Positions 31,972 through 43,770 of a stretch of DNA of 64,000 nucleotides are shown here, in pieces. The translations under genes and the position numbers were made by a program. The notes under the pieces are model-generated. The model had not been told where the DNA came from and did not search any database. It saw nothing but the letters and a program-made list of their open reading frames with translations. The stretch is from Ctena decussata (taxonomy: Eukaryota; Mollusca; Bivalvia; Lucinida; Lucinidae), in NCBI GenBank assembly GCA_963989385.1, contig OZ022508.1, forward strand, positions 52,739,087 through 52,803,086. The letters run 5' to 3'. Numbering within the stretch: position 1 is the stretch's first letter; each line of letters starts with the position of its first letter.

Positions 31972-33650
31972 TTTGTCACCCGACGTAGGCGGAGGGGGAC
32001 TATAGAAATGACCCTCGTCCGTCCGTGTGTCAGTCCGTCCGTCCGTCCATCCGTCCTTCCGTCCGTCCTTCCGTCCGTCCGTCCGTCCGAAATCTTGTCC
32101 CCGCAACTCCTCCTACGTCTTTCATCAGATTGATTTGAAATTTTACAGATTGTATTCTTATGATATGAAGATGTGCATGTGGTTTTTGATTTTTGTTTCG
32201 GCCATTTTTGATGGAGTTACGGCCCTTGCTGACTCAGACCTTGTCCCCGCAACTTCTGCCACATCTTTTATCAGATTGACTTGAAATTTTGCAGACTGTT
32301 TCATCATGATCTAAAGATGTGCATGTGATTTTGGAATTTCTATTGCTTTATATTTAACAAAGTTATGGCCCTTTGTCGTTTTTGACATTTTCTGTCCATC
32401 CGAAATCTTGTCCCCGCAACTCCTCCTACATCTTTCATCGGATTGATTTGAAATTTTACAGATTGTATTCTTATGATATGAAGATGTGCATGTGGTTTTT
32501 GATTTTTGTTTCGGCCATTTTTGATGGAGTTACGGCCCTTGCTGACTCAGACCTTGTCCCCGCAACTCCTGCCACATCTTTTATCAGATCAACTTGAAAT
32601 TGTGCAGAATGTTTCATCATGATCTGAAGATGTGCATGTGATTTTGGAATTTCAATTGCCCAATATTTTACAAAGTTATGGCCCTTTGTCGTTTTTGGCA
32701 ATTTTCCAACTTTTGAACCGTTTGACCGAGAGAGCTGAAATTTAGTATGCTATTAGCATTAAATTTTGGTAAATTGAGTATTGTGATTATTGTTAGGATA
32801 TGCTAAATTTATTAGTGACAGTTATTCCCCTTTCATAGATAATAGACATTCACTTAAAGGTAAAAGGATAACTCAAGATATATTCATATTAATGGGCTGA
32901 ATCTTCATAAATGCAATGTTCATTTTTCATCAGATTCATATTAGGAGGACTATGGCCCTTGTTATTTGTCACCCGACGTAGGCGGACTATAGAAATGACC
33001 CTCGTCCGTCCGTGTGTCAGTCCGTCCTTCCGTCCGTCATTCCGTCCGTCAGTCCGTCCGAAATCTTGTCCCCGCAACTCCTCCTACGTCTTTCATCGGA
33101 TTGATTTGAAATTTTACAGATCATATTCTTATGATATGAAGATGTGCATGTGGTTTTTTATTTTTGTTTCAGCCATTTTTGATGGAGTTACGGCCCTTGC
33201 TGACTCAGAACTTGTCCCGACAACTCCTGCCACATCTTGTATCAGATTGACTTGAAATTATGCAGAATGTTTCATCATGATCTGAAGATGTGCATGTGAT
33301 TTTGGAATTTCAATTGTCGTATTTTTTACAAAGTTATGGCCCTTTGTCGTTTTTGGCATTTTTCCAACTTTTGAACCATTTGACCGTAAGGGCTGAAATT
33401 TGGTATGTTATTAGCATTTGGTAAATTGATTATTCTGATTATTGTTAGGATGTGCTAATTTTATTAATGACAGAGTTATTCCCCTTCCTAGATAACAGAC
33501 ATTCACTTAAAGGTAAAGGGATAACTCCAGAACTATTCATATTAACGGGCTTAATTTTCTTAAATGCATTATTCATTTTTCATCAGATTCATATTAGCAG
33601 GATTATGGCCCTTGTTATTTTGTTATTGGATATACAGTACTGATGTTTTG
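31972..33650. repeat. Compound tandem repeat, two long copies
   Basis: Copy 1 (about 31972-32960) and copy 2 (about 32968-33650) each start GTCACCCGACGTAGGCGGA, pass a CCGT-rich tract, then 147 and 165 bp monomers with CTTGTCCCCGCAACTCCT and GAAGATGTGCATGTGATTTT. They end in a shared tail (CATTCACTTAAAGGTAAA, CATCAGATTCATATTAG). Copy 1 has the monomer pair twice, copy 2 once. The CCGT tract translates as SVRPSVRP-type sequence, which is not a gene. Confidence 0.85.
32013..32090. repeat. CCGT/CCTT simple repeat
   Basis: A tract dominated by CCGTCCGTCC with CCAT and CCTT variants. A shorter version occurs at 33003-33060. Confidence 0.9.
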
Positions 33651-35604
33651 GGCATTCTGTAAGGGCTAAAGTTTCAGGAACCTGATTTTACACATATATG
33701 CCCTGTTCTGAACTGAAGTACTTTATAACCTCATAGAGGTCCAGAAATTGGGTTTATGTGCTTGCTTATTCTTCAGTTATATTTGCTTACCAGGTTCTGT
33801 AATACACAATTTTTCTGTTTTTGGCCATACAGTTACTCTGAAACGGAATAAAGGGCTGCAGTTTGCGACACATTTCAAACGTTGGGTGACACTAGGCCGA
33901 TGGCCTTTTATATTAACAGGCTGCTCTAATGCATTTTAAGATGTTTTCTGTTGTACAATTCTTGCGAGTCATCGAATGTCAGCAATCACTTTCAGTCATC
34001 AAACTGTCACCTAACATAATTTACATGCTGTTAATTAATTTGTACTTTTATAACTTTATTTGTTTACTGACCTGTATGTGTACTTTATTTTATTACAAAA
34101 TTCATTATTGAACTTGAAACGTCATAAAATATAGCCTTGATATCAGCTTAAGACAATCGAACATCTGTTTCCTTATGAAACCTATAACCTAGGTGCCATA
34201 TTTGTTTGTCCATATCTAACAAAGTTATGTTACCTTAAATGAGAGTCTATTTATTTTGGCTTAATCATAAATGACATACTTTATCGTATATGATATGTGT
34301 GCCCACATTTGAACTCCATTTGTCGAAAATATCTTGTTTAAATAATAATAATAAGAAAAAAAAATAAAAAAAAAAATAATTAAATAAAAAAATGATAGAA
34401 ACTTTGAAAATATGTGCCAAAAGTTTCTCGCTTTTTTGCATTGAAATCTTTACATACGTAATACACAGGTCTCAGGTTTAAATCTAATGGCCATTTGATA
34501 TTTGATAACTAAGTGAACTGTCTACAAGCCATTTATTGTTTCAAACTTCTAAAGTAGAAAAATAATTTCAATGATCTGTGTGTATGCCTATGGCTAACGC
34601 ATACTATTATTTGCTAGCATTAACTTTTGGAACAGCTAATCCCATGATACACAGTAAACCAATTTCTTGAAACATATTACAAGGTTTACCATCTATACAC
34701 TGCTAATACTATGTATCATGCTACTTTTTTTAACTTGCTCTATTCCATACGACTTGTAGTATGTACCTTCTTCTATACAGCCGGTTACAGTTTCACAAAG
34801 CACCAGAAATGTGAATTAAAAAAAAAAAAAACAAAAAAAAACAGATTTATTATGACACCACCATGATCAGTTGGTTGGTCTGTTCTTTTTTTTCTAAAAT
34901 GTATGACCCCTCCAAGCATGGTTTCAGTCTTTGTATATTCATGCGACATCATATATCATTCAGTCCAGTCAGACACCACCAATGTCTTCTTTTAATAGTT
35001 AAACAAATGAAAAGGCAAATAATAAGGGCCTTATGCCAAAGCATTACCTGGGAAGGAACATGAATTTCAAGCTGCACCGTGTAACAGCACAAGGAATAAG
35101 AAACAAAAGTTTCACATTGCAAGGAGCATGTAACTTAGTTTAAAGTGTATCAAGGAATTAACATATTATGTAGTTTAGTAACGTAATCTACATAAGTAAA
35201 TTTATATCAATTTATTTAATCATTACTCAGAGTTTGCTACATTGTATTTTTAAGAATCATTCTGTAAACATCTTTCAAACGTCATAATGCCTGTAAATCA
35301 GCATTAGATTTTGGTTAATAACTATAGCCAGGCTGCAGAATATATTAATGAAATTAAATGACTTTGGTAATTTCGTAGTTATTAGATCAAACCGATTGAT
35401 TTAAAGTGGCATTTTCCAGGATTTATTAGGTGCAATCCTTCATTTTATGGTACAGTCACATAAATAGAAAATAACGTATATTTCTTCTTATTTCGGCCAT
35501 CTTAAAAAAACTAATGACTTTGTTTTATTTTTATTAGGCTTATCTCCTAAGGATGCCACATACATAATTTATGCTTGTTTCAGTAGCTGGATTAAAATAA
35601 CAGT
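33651..35604. other. AT-rich non-coding stretch
   Basis: No gene is supported. A-rich simple sequence lies at 34348-34392 and 34818-34840. Nothing else is identifiable. Confidence 0.4.
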
Positions 35605-35761
35605 AAATAGAAAATACCATGTTAGTGTCTTTTGAGATCAAGTTTATCAGGCAAGACCAGAAACAGCGTAGGAATGGCGAGGCTTGCCGAGCCAGTCCGA
35701 CATGTTTCTGGTCGAGCCTGATAAACTTGATATCAAAAGATATTATCATGGTTTTCTATTT
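35605..35761. repeat. Foldback palindrome
   Basis: The left arm AAATAGAAAATACCATG, GATCAAGTTTATCAGGC and GACCAGAAACA mirrors the right arm TGTTTCTGGTC, GCCTGATAAACTTGATATC and CATGGTTTTCTATTT around a GC-rich centre near 35675-35690. A further smaller palindrome follows at about 35960-36045 (CCTGATAACA and TGTTATCAGG). Confidence 0.75.
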
Positions 35762-36130
35762 ATCATGCATCGTTAGAAGATTTTATGGCGTAAAAAGAAT
35801 CAAACAAATGAAAAGCAAACGCAGTTTTGTCCGAACTTGTTGGCGTCGCGAATGCGTTGTGACGTATATCGGTGACGTCATTTAACCAATCGAACATTGT
35901 TATCACTGCCAACGTCAGTATGTAGCCAATCGTCTTCAGAGATCGCTTCTTAAGGCATCGCCTGATAACATTCGCGCATGCACAGTTCTACAGTGACATG
36001 ATATATATCATGTTATCATACCCCTGTTATCAGGTGAATTTTGCAGCAGATGCATGATAAACATGTTAACAACGGTAGGACCATTTATGTCATTGCACCA
36101 CTTTCGGAACTGGCAGCGTTAAGAAATCTA

Positions 36131-37752
36131 CTGGCAGGCGACCAGTGGTGGCCGTTTTTTTGTTACACTTTTTATCTTGAAACGAACATATACTGATTAC
36201 TGATTCTATATTTTGTTTTAATAAACTAGGGGTAATTGTCGATATGATACTGATTTATATTTTGAAATAGTCTTTAAGATGTGCCTGTGACAGATCCTCA
36301 AACTACGTCACCAAAACGCATTGAAATACGAGCGTAGCGTACCAGTGATGGCCGTCACGATTGCTATGCGTTGAATGATGCATTTTTCAAAACCTTGTTG
36401 TGGATTTAAACTTTGATGATATGTCATTGTAAGTTTGTGGTCTTTGTCAGAATTTAATAGTTTTATCGCGTTCAGCACAGATAGAATATAAGCAACAGTC
36501 AGAAACGGACTTTAAAACTCTGACGTAGTCATTTCGTAGGCACACGCTACATTTCGTCGAAAACAAACATAAATCATGGTTACACGTGTGCTGTCATTTA
36601 CAATAATTTAGATGCTTTTTTGCAGGCTGGTTGCAGGTTATACCTTTTTCGTCATAGGTAAACATTAATAACGCAATTTGTTCATGTTTATTTCTGTATT
36701 TAATTATGTCTGTATCAAGGGTTGTGATCCCCGGCAAGGCAATAATGTTGGCATGAGGGTAGCTTGGATATGCCTTCCGGAGAGATAATTTAACCAGTCT
36801 TTTTTGTGAGAGTTCCTTTTGTTTCCTTTTAGGGAACGGCCAAATCTGAGGCGGATCAAATACGTAATTATTGCATAAAAAGCAGTGCCGAGAGGTATTA
36901 ACAGCCGTGCATCAACAGGCGAAAAACCGTGTTTCAACAATGTTTTTCACGCGCTGTTGAAACACGATGACAGAACTTTCGTTATGCTTGTGCCGGGCCA
37001 CTAAAAACCGCCATGCACCTTTGTCTCTCCCGTTTGGGTCGAAAAATTGGTGATGCGCCTCTCCTCTTTCGGGTAATTAACAATATAATTGGTCGCGTGC
37101 CACCTATGTATACTTGTGACGTCATCATACTTTGTACTCTTATTACGTCATAAAGTACTGACACGGATTTCAAAGCCATGTTGTCTTCATTCTCACGATG
37201 CCAAATGGAGAGTGTTAAAGAAAACATGCATCCTAAGCTTTCAGCAATCAAGAACTGCAGGATGGTGCATGAAAGGGCCAGGCATGTTCTGTATGGAATT
37301 TTTGCTTTGATCAAGGTATCTGCTTTTTGTTGATGAATTTGCAACGACCATCATGGACTCTTTCCATAAATACTGAGGTTGAATAGGATGATGGCAGCCA
37401 TTTTGAACAGCTTGATGCTGTCGGGCCAGGAAGACGGATATTAATAAAAGTGATGCACCGGCGCGTTGGCTGTGAAACGGTGACAAAATATTGTGCCGTA
37501 TTTTCGCAAATCCTAACGAATATTTCGTTGAATTTATGCAATAACAGCGATCAAACATTTTTTCCAATGCATTAACGTTTGCCAGGTCCCTTGGGAGATG
37601 TTGAAAACCTCGGCCTTCGGCCTCGGTTGTCAACATCTCCCTCGGGACCTGGCAAACGTTAATGCATGCAAAACCATGTTTGATCCCTATATTGTACGTG
37701 CATAATGCAAACAGCCACCACTGGTACGCGGCCACCACTGGTCGCACGCCAG
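36131..37752. mobile_element. Candidate DNA transposon with TA-flanked inverted ends
   Basis: CTGGCAGGCGACCAGTGGTG (from 36131) is mirrored by CACCACTGGTCGCACGCCAG (ending 37752). Over 26 bases including the flanking TA, 24 match. TA lies immediately outside both ends, as for Tc1/mariner-like insertions. The 1.6 kb interior has several moderate open frames (up to 208 codons on the minus strand, 37241-37867, overrunning the end), but none resembles a transposase. It also contains the palindrome at 37525-37695. An alternative is that these are two inverted copies of a shorter repeat; ACCAGTGGTGG-like words recur inside. Confidence 0.4.
37525..37695. repeat. Foldback palindrome related to 1240-1415
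   Basis: The arms AATGCATTAACGTTTGCCAG, then GTCCCTTGGGAGATGTTGA, are mirrored by TCAACATCTCCCTCGGGAC and CTGGCAAACGTTAATGCATG. The centre is CCTCGGCCTTCGGCCTCGG. The outer ends AGCGATCAAACA and TGTTTGATCCCT also pair approximately. Confidence 0.8.
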
Positions 37753-38164
37753 TACACAATGGAAAATCCATCAAAACTTTTCTACAAGACAGATCGGAAA
37801 GGAAACTATTTAGGGCTTTTTGTGAGTTGGTCCCTACATTGAATATAGCTGCGGCATAATTAAACACTAAAGGGGACTATATATAATACTGTCGCCTAAC
37901 GTTTCAACTCGACCAAACGTGCGCACATTTATATTTAAATTTTAAATCATGTCTATAAAACATACAGCGATTATTACCTTCATTATTACTCATTAGATTG
38001 ATAAGTATGATAGATGAACACTGCTGTCTGCTCATGTAATAAAGAATTCGGCTGACAGTCGACGATAACAACATATTTCTCTTATCAACTATTTAATTCA
38101 TACTGTCTACTGTGACGCTGACTTTGCCCATACATATGTCACAGAGCAAGCACACAAACTATCA
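37753..38164. other. Non-coding stretch, no gene seen
   Basis: No repeat unit or gene identified. The last 80 bases grade into the CTGTCTACTGTGAC words of the following minisatellite. Confidence 0.4.
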
Positions 38165-38640
38165 AGTGTTGTGTTTTATTCACTGCCTACTGTGCACCGT
38201 TAGCTTTTACTATATGCTGTCTACTGTGACATCGATCCTGTGTACTACCTACTGTGCACCTAAGCTGTCTACTATTTGCTGTCTACTGTGACATCGACCC
38301 AGTGTACTGCCTACTGTGCACCTAAGCTGTATACTATTTGCTGTCAGTTGTAACATCGACCCTGTGTACTGCCTACTGTGCACCTTAACTGTCTACTATT
38401 TGCTGTTTACTGTGACTTCGACCCTGTGGACTGCCTACTGTGCACCTAAGCTGTATACTATTTCCTGTCAATTGTGACATCGACACTGTGTACTGCCTAC
38501 TGTGCACCTTAACTGTCTACTATTTGCTGTCTGCTGTGACATCGGACCTGTATACTGTCTAATGTGCAATTTAGCTGTCGACTATTCGCAATCTACTGTG
38601 ACATCTACCCTGTGCACCGCCTACTATGCGTCATTGAGTG
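38165..38640. repeat. About 62 bp minisatellite, seven to eight copies
   Basis: The unit contains ACTGCCTACTGTGCACC, TAAGCTGTCTACTATTTGCT and GTCTACTGTGACATCGACCC. Successive copies of the ACTGTGCACC word are about 61-63 bp apart. Edges are diverged (CGCCTACTATGCGTC at the right end). Confidence 0.9.
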
Positions 38641-38878
38641 TTTAATGTCCACTATGACATCGACCTTGCACATACGCAAGAACTTGGCAACATGTTACTG
38701 TTCAGTGACTATGATACGCAACCAGATAACCATAGTTTTGGATCAAGTATAGCTTTAAAAGACACCATGCTTAGCTTAAGTTGGAGTGGGGAAAAAAAAC
38801 TTTAAAAAAAATCAAGTTTTCATGTATAAAGGATTAATAATCAGGAAGTTTAGCCTTTTGTAAATCAATAAATTTATG

Positions 38879-40094
38879 AATCCATCATGAGTGTCCATGT
38901 AGGATAAATAGAATCTTTAACTGGTTTCCAGTGGTAATAAGGAGATCCCAACCCGAGGGTCCGCCATTTAAGTGGAAAACGAGGCTCTATCGAGTTTCCC
39001 ACTAGAACGGTAGGCCCGAGGTTGGGATCCCTATCCCCTCTGAACACCAATGATTGATTATTTTTCTCACCTACCAATATTAAAACATTATTTGACTGAC
39101 TGTTAGCTTCTACCTTAAAACGAGCTATTCTGACGTCATTCTGACTGATTTAGGGAGTGATGTCATAAATCAAGCATAATGAACTTAGATAGGCAAAGAA
39201 ATGGTATGATTGCTGTAAAGCTAGCCAAAAGAAGATTATCTAATGGCAATTAATACGTAAAAGGACTGTTTCAAAATCCTGTCTGGGAAGACGTTGAGCA
39301 AACAAATTCGAACGAATTCGCGGGTAGCTTATCCCACATGACTAGATGTTTGGAATAGCTTTGTTACTGTCTTGAAAGCGCACGGATGACTCTACCCTGT
39401 ACGCTGCGATAGATGAGAAAGTAAAATCCCACCCAAGGGGTTGGAATTTCTACCAGGGACTAGGCTTGCCGTCTCCCTAGTTGAAATTCCAACTCCCAGG
39501 ATGAGATTTTTCAATAAAACTTGGACAGGCTCATGGCGGATTATTTTTCTTCCACTTTTTGCGAACTTCAAACCTCATATCGGATAAAGCTTCTAAACAG
39601 ATAAATAAATATATTTTTACCAGTTATATGAAGTAAATTTTGATCAGACCAGTGTGTTTATTGGATCTTAAAACGGGCATAAACACAATTTGAACCTTGA
39701 AGATAGATGGGAAACAAGATTTGATGACTATTTTATTTTTCAGACTACAACATTAAATTGCAGCTAAGTCTCCTATGTCGCGCACGTTAAGTTACAAGCG
39801 ACACAGTTAATCTTTGGTGACGTCACAGACTTATGATCTACTATTACACGTTTTCCTAGTTTCCTCCATGCCCATTTTGTACATCTAAAATTGAAATATG
39901 TCATTTTTTTAAAAAAAAAAGTCCTATTGCTGATATAAGAAAGATGTTGCGAATGAAAAGATTATAGCAATCCATCGTGAGTGTCCATGTAGGATAGGGA
40001 AATCTCACCTGAGGGGTCAGAATTTCTACCAGGGACTAGCAAAACCTCGTCCCTGGTTGAAACTCCGACCCCACGGATAAGATTTACCTCTTTG
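38879..40094. repeat. Array of palindrome-bearing repeat units
   Basis: AATCCATCATGAGTGTCCAT at 38879 recurs at 39968 as AATCCATCGTGAGTGTCCAT. Three roughly 90 bp palindromes lie at 38942-39031, 39423-39511 and 40000-40085. The second and third share GAATTTCTACCAGGGACTAG. Palindromes 1 and 2 are followed by GATTATTTTTCT; for palindrome 3 that follow-on sequence appears only at about 43785, beyond the inserted LINE. The 39530-39910 block is repeated at 43775-44165. Confidence 0.75.
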
Positions 40095-40525
40095 GTTTAA
40101 ACATATTTTATTCAAATTTTTCAATACATATATACATTGTAACAATATAAATAATAGGATTGGAACGAAAGCACAAGTACTTATAAAGTTTCTCTCCTTA
40201 ACTATATCTAGCATGCCAATATCATGGCGATAGCTTGACAAAATAAGTTAAACAAAATTTACATTTAAATATATATGTAATATCGTTTACAAAAACCAGT
40301 GATTAATATTGAAACCAAATGATAGGGAAAAGTGTCCGGATAAGAAGGAAAAAAGAAGACAGTGTAGAAAAGGAGCATAAAAAAGGAAAAGATACAACTT
40401 TACAAACTATGCAACCGAGGATGAGAGAGGGGGCGCAGAATCGCAGCGACAGTCGCATCAAGTACTCTGACTACCATTACTTACATAAGTACCAGCCGCT
40501 TGCCATAAGCTAAGAAAATATGCTA

Positions 40526-41450
40526 TCAGAAGCGTTTTGAATCCAAAATAAATTTATGGACCTTTTCAAATATAACTGTATTTGTTTCAAAGGAAAAAGA
40601 ATCGTTTCCATATAAAAGAAGGGACAGCGAGGGAACCTGATACTGAGACACTGTATTTATGAGTTCGGTTTGTTGGACTTGGTAGTTTCTACAGTGAAAA
40701 AAGTAATGTTGGGCATTTTCCACACTACCACACTGACATAAAGGGGAATCGGAAATGTTCCCTATGAAAAGATCTAAGTTTAGCGAACTGCAATTGGTTC
40801 TTAACCTAGTGTGTAATATTTGGGCTTTCCTATTACCTATGTAGAAATATTTCGGAATATGCGATTTGTCTTTGTTGAGAAAGCATTTAAAGGCATTTAC
40901 TGAATCAGATTACTGCGCCTCTTCATGTACGTTATTCCAGGCTCTGACAGTTGACGGTAGGAAAGAGTTGTAGTAAAGAGTTGTCCTAGCATCTATTGTT
41001 TGAAGATCATTAGAATTTCTAAGATTATAGCGTGAAATATTACTGACAGACTGAGGTACCAAGGAAGATAGATATAAAGGAGCTAGATTATGTGTCATTT
41101 TGTAAAACAAGGTAAGTTTATGATTTAATCGTCTCTTTTCAAGCGAGTCCCACCCTATTTCCTTACACAGAACACTGATGGAAACAAGTCTAGTGGCTCC
41201 TGTAGCTATTCTAGCCGCTTCATTCTGAATTTTGTCAAGTTCTTGCTTCTCATATTGCGAACAATTATCCCAAATGATATCCCCATATTCGATTAAAGGT
41301 CTAATAAATGCTGTGTAAATAATTTCTAGAGATTTCCTATCTAATTTGTATTTTAATTTTCTCATGATATTAACCCTAGCCCATGCTTTTGCTGTAATAT
41401 AATTTATATGTTGGTGCCAAGTACAGTCGTTTGAAAAGTAGAGACAGATA
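40526..41450 (-). pseudogene. LINE thumb and C-terminal Cys/His domain, one in-frame TAA
   Basis: The thumb region (IIYTAFIRPLIEYGDIIWD, LDKIQNEAARIATGATR) is followed by NSFLPSTVRAWNNV. A TAA at about 40910-40912 interrupts, but the same frame resumes with a conserved tail: FLNKDKS, GNRKAQILHTRLRTN and a zinc-finger-like CQCGSVENAQHYFFHC, to the terminal stop at 40526. A comparable Cys/His tail is seen in the unrelated fragments at 53016-53719 and 45105-45840. Confidence 0.85.
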
Positions 41451-41454
41451 TCTG

Positions 41455-42498
41455 CTAGTTTTGCATAAAGACAGGTGGATGAAAAGGTCTATTAAGTTTA
41501 CGAGAGAAAAGTAAAGACTCGGTTTTGGAAGGGTTGAAAGTAACGAGCCATGTTGAAGCCCATTTTGAGATTTTACCCAGATCTGTGTTAATATAACCGG
41601 CTGCTGTGATAGGATCATCTACAATGATAAAGAGACTAGTATCATCAGCAAATAACCGAATATTTGAGCCAATATAATTTACAATATCATTGATATACAA
41701 AAGAAACAGAAGAGGGCCCTAGTTTGATCCCTGGGGAACTGCAGCACGAATATAGGTCCAGTCAGAAACAGCGCCAGGGAGAACAACTCGTTGTTTTCGG
41801 TCAGAGAGATAGTCTGCGAACCAAGTGTGGACGTTTCCTGTGACACCAGCTGCTTGAAGCTTAGAAAGGAGACCAGCGTGCCATACACGATCGAATGCTT
41901 TGCTGATGTCGCAGAAAACAGCCCGTACTTCTTTCCCTGAGTCTAATGCTTGACAAAAGGTATTGTAAAGAAATGTCAACTGGTTGACGGTTGAGTCTCC
42001 AGGAAGAAAGCCGGATTGTAGAGAAGAAAGTAAATTGTTGTCACGTAGGTGATTAAATAAATGTTTAAATACAAGCCTTTCTAGAACTTTATCTTCTGAG
42101 TTAAGCAATGAAATGGGTCGATAATTGGAAACATCAGACAGGCAACCTGTTTTAGGTACAGGGCAAACATTGGCTTCTTTATATGCAGAGGGAACAGTAC
42201 CAACGTATAGTGACTGGTTGAAAAGAGAACAATAAGGTATTGAAACTTCTTTAGATAATTCACGAAGAACACGATTACTCAAGTCATCAGGACCAGAAGC
42301 TTTGGCAATAGGAAGAGTTTTAAGAACTGATTCAACTTCTAGTGGGGACAATATAATGTTACTTAATGGTGTATTGACGGTAGCTGCAGGTAAGTCAGGA
42401 ATAATGGCATTCTGTTCATTTAAAAGTGTGTGGCTTTGGAAATATCTATTTAAAACATTAGCCTTATCATTGTCTTCCGTGTATATGTCGTCATTCAA
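41455..42498 (-). pseudogene. LINE reverse transcriptase, interrupted by an in-frame TAG
   Basis: The RT motifs occur in order: ASGPDDLSNRVL, NYRPISLL, LQSGFLPGDSTVNQL, AVFCDISKAFDRVWH (catalytic Asp), AAVPQGS, then a TAG at about 41719-41721 where this group normally has a Leu of the GPLLFLLYIND segment, then LFADDTSLF (catalytic ADD), with GKISKWASTWLVTFNPSKTE after it. Frame and order are otherwise intact, so the stop is a simple inactivating change. The frame ends at 41455 and shifts into the thumb frame. Confidence 0.9.
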
Positions 42499-42544
42499 TT
42501 CGAGGGGCGGAATTGATGTTTTGTAGTTAGGAGCGATGAAAGTT

Positions 42545-43120
42545 TTAAGTGTAGACCACCAGTCTTTGAAGAAAGTGTCTCAGAGGTAAGTTTTGCTGCA
42601 ATTTTGTCGTAAAATATTTTTTAGAATCGCGAATATTTTGAACAACTTTATTACGTATTGATTTAAATTTCTTCCAGTCTGATTCTGAGTTAGTTCTTTT
42701 GGCATTCCTGTATGTTCTTTTCCGTTTTCTAATGTGTCTTTTAATATTCGAATTAATCCAAGGCGGTTCTGAAGATTTTACTTTAATACATCGGTTAGGT
42801 ATACAATCTTTAGCAATACCAGTTAAAGTGCTATTCATATTATTTGCGTAAGTATTAATATCATTATCCTTAACAGAGTCCCAGTCAAAAGATGCTGCCT
42901 TATTACGTAGTAGTTCATAATTACCTCGGTCATAATACCAAATGTGTCGCGTGAATAAAACAAATTTAGGCTTAGAAAACTTAAATATACCATATATTGG
43001 ACAATGATACCTTATTTCCTGATGTAGGAAAGGGTCACCAACTCCACTGACTATTAAATGTGTTTTATTATTAACAAGAATGATATCGATTAATGACGAT
43101 GAGTTTTCGGTAAAATGTGT
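42545..43120 (-). pseudogene. LINE linker between endonuclease and RT
   Basis: A second frame is open from about 43120 to 42545. It includes QPTHFTENSS and DIILVN (the end of the endonuclease domain), then a basic stretch with WINSNIKRHIRKRKRTYRNA, typical of the region before RT in this LINE group. Another shift near 42545-42590 moves the reading into the RT frame. Confidence 0.7.
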
Positions 43121-43751
43121 GGGTTGGCTTATAGACTGATAGAAGGAGAACTGAGTACAAACTGAATCTCGCGGTTTGAGGATTAAGTAGATTTAGATTG
43201 AAGTCGCCGGTAATAATTATATCTGAAATTCCTGGTGAATCAACTGCTAGCGCTATAGAATCCTCAATGTCAGAAAGATAGTTAGAGTCAGAATTTGGAG
43301 GACGATAAAACAATCCAAATAATATACGTTTATGGTTATTGGTCAGTTCTATCCATATGCTCTCAATATTGCGAGACTCTAAATCTGCTCGACGCTTATA
43401 ATGTAGGCAGTCCTTCAGATATATCATAACACCTCCGTGATTGTCGCCGGGGCGATCCTTCCTCTCAGGGCTCTTATATGAATGCAACAATAGGTCACTT
43501 GTGTCAATAGGAGGGCTTAGCCAAGTTTCTGTGAAGGCTAAGATATCGAATTCAAAAAGTTCGGTCTCTATTATTTCTAATTTCGAAAAAGTACCTTGTA
43601 CATTATAGTGCACAAAGGACAAGTTATGTGTAAGATCAAGAGAACTAAATAAAGTATTGGACATACCCGAGGATGAACTGTAGTTGCTACTAGAAGAAGA
43701 TGTTGATAGGGGTCCTGGGTTAGGGTGTACATCACCACAGCAGAATAATAG
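43071..43751 (-). pseudogene. LINE endonuclease domain with 2A-like N-terminal motif
   Basis: Open from just after a TAA (43752-43754). CGDVHPNPGP appears 16-25 codons before the ATG at 43664, followed by a Ser-rich linker and then the exonuclease-endonuclease-phosphatase fold: VHYNVQG (N), FTETWL (catalytic E), GGVMIYLKD, FYRPPNSDSN and ITGDFNLNLLNP (D/N pair). It nicks target DNA for target-primed reverse transcription. The frame is lost near 43110-43130, where the next conserved part continues in another frame. GDVxxNPGP motifs at this position are known in APE-type LINEs and can act as 2A sequences. Here the usual Glu is His, so activity is doubtful. Confidence 0.85.
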
Positions 43752-43770
43752 TTAGACAAGCCTCTTTCAT

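Larger units (their letters stand above)
40095..43770 (-). mobile_element. CR1/Jockey-type LINE, nearly full ORF2, inactivated
   Basis: Read on the minus strand: a GDVHPNPGP motif, an apurinic endonuclease, a linker, reverse transcriptase, a thumb region and a Cys/His C-terminal domain, then a 3' end near 40095 with AATAAA at about 40108-40113. Frameshifts and stops break it in at least five places. It sits inside a pre-existing repeat unit: palindrome 3 is on one side and the GATTATTTTTCT block that should follow it on the other, which fixes the insertion edges to within about 20 bases. Confidence 0.85.

Noticed and set aside
31972..33255. Open frames with SVRPSVRP-like and MKMCMWF-like peptides on the plus strand
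   Set aside because: They are translations of the CCGT tract and tandem monomers, repeated in both array copies.
36982..37867. Minus-strand open frames of 120 and 208 codons as host or transposase genes
   Set aside because: They run across a palindrome and beyond the candidate transposon end, overlap other frames and show no recognisable motif.
38165..38640. CRISPR-like array
   Set aside because: The whole 62 bp unit repeats, with no constant repeat separated by unique spacers, and the DNA is animal. It is a minisatellite.
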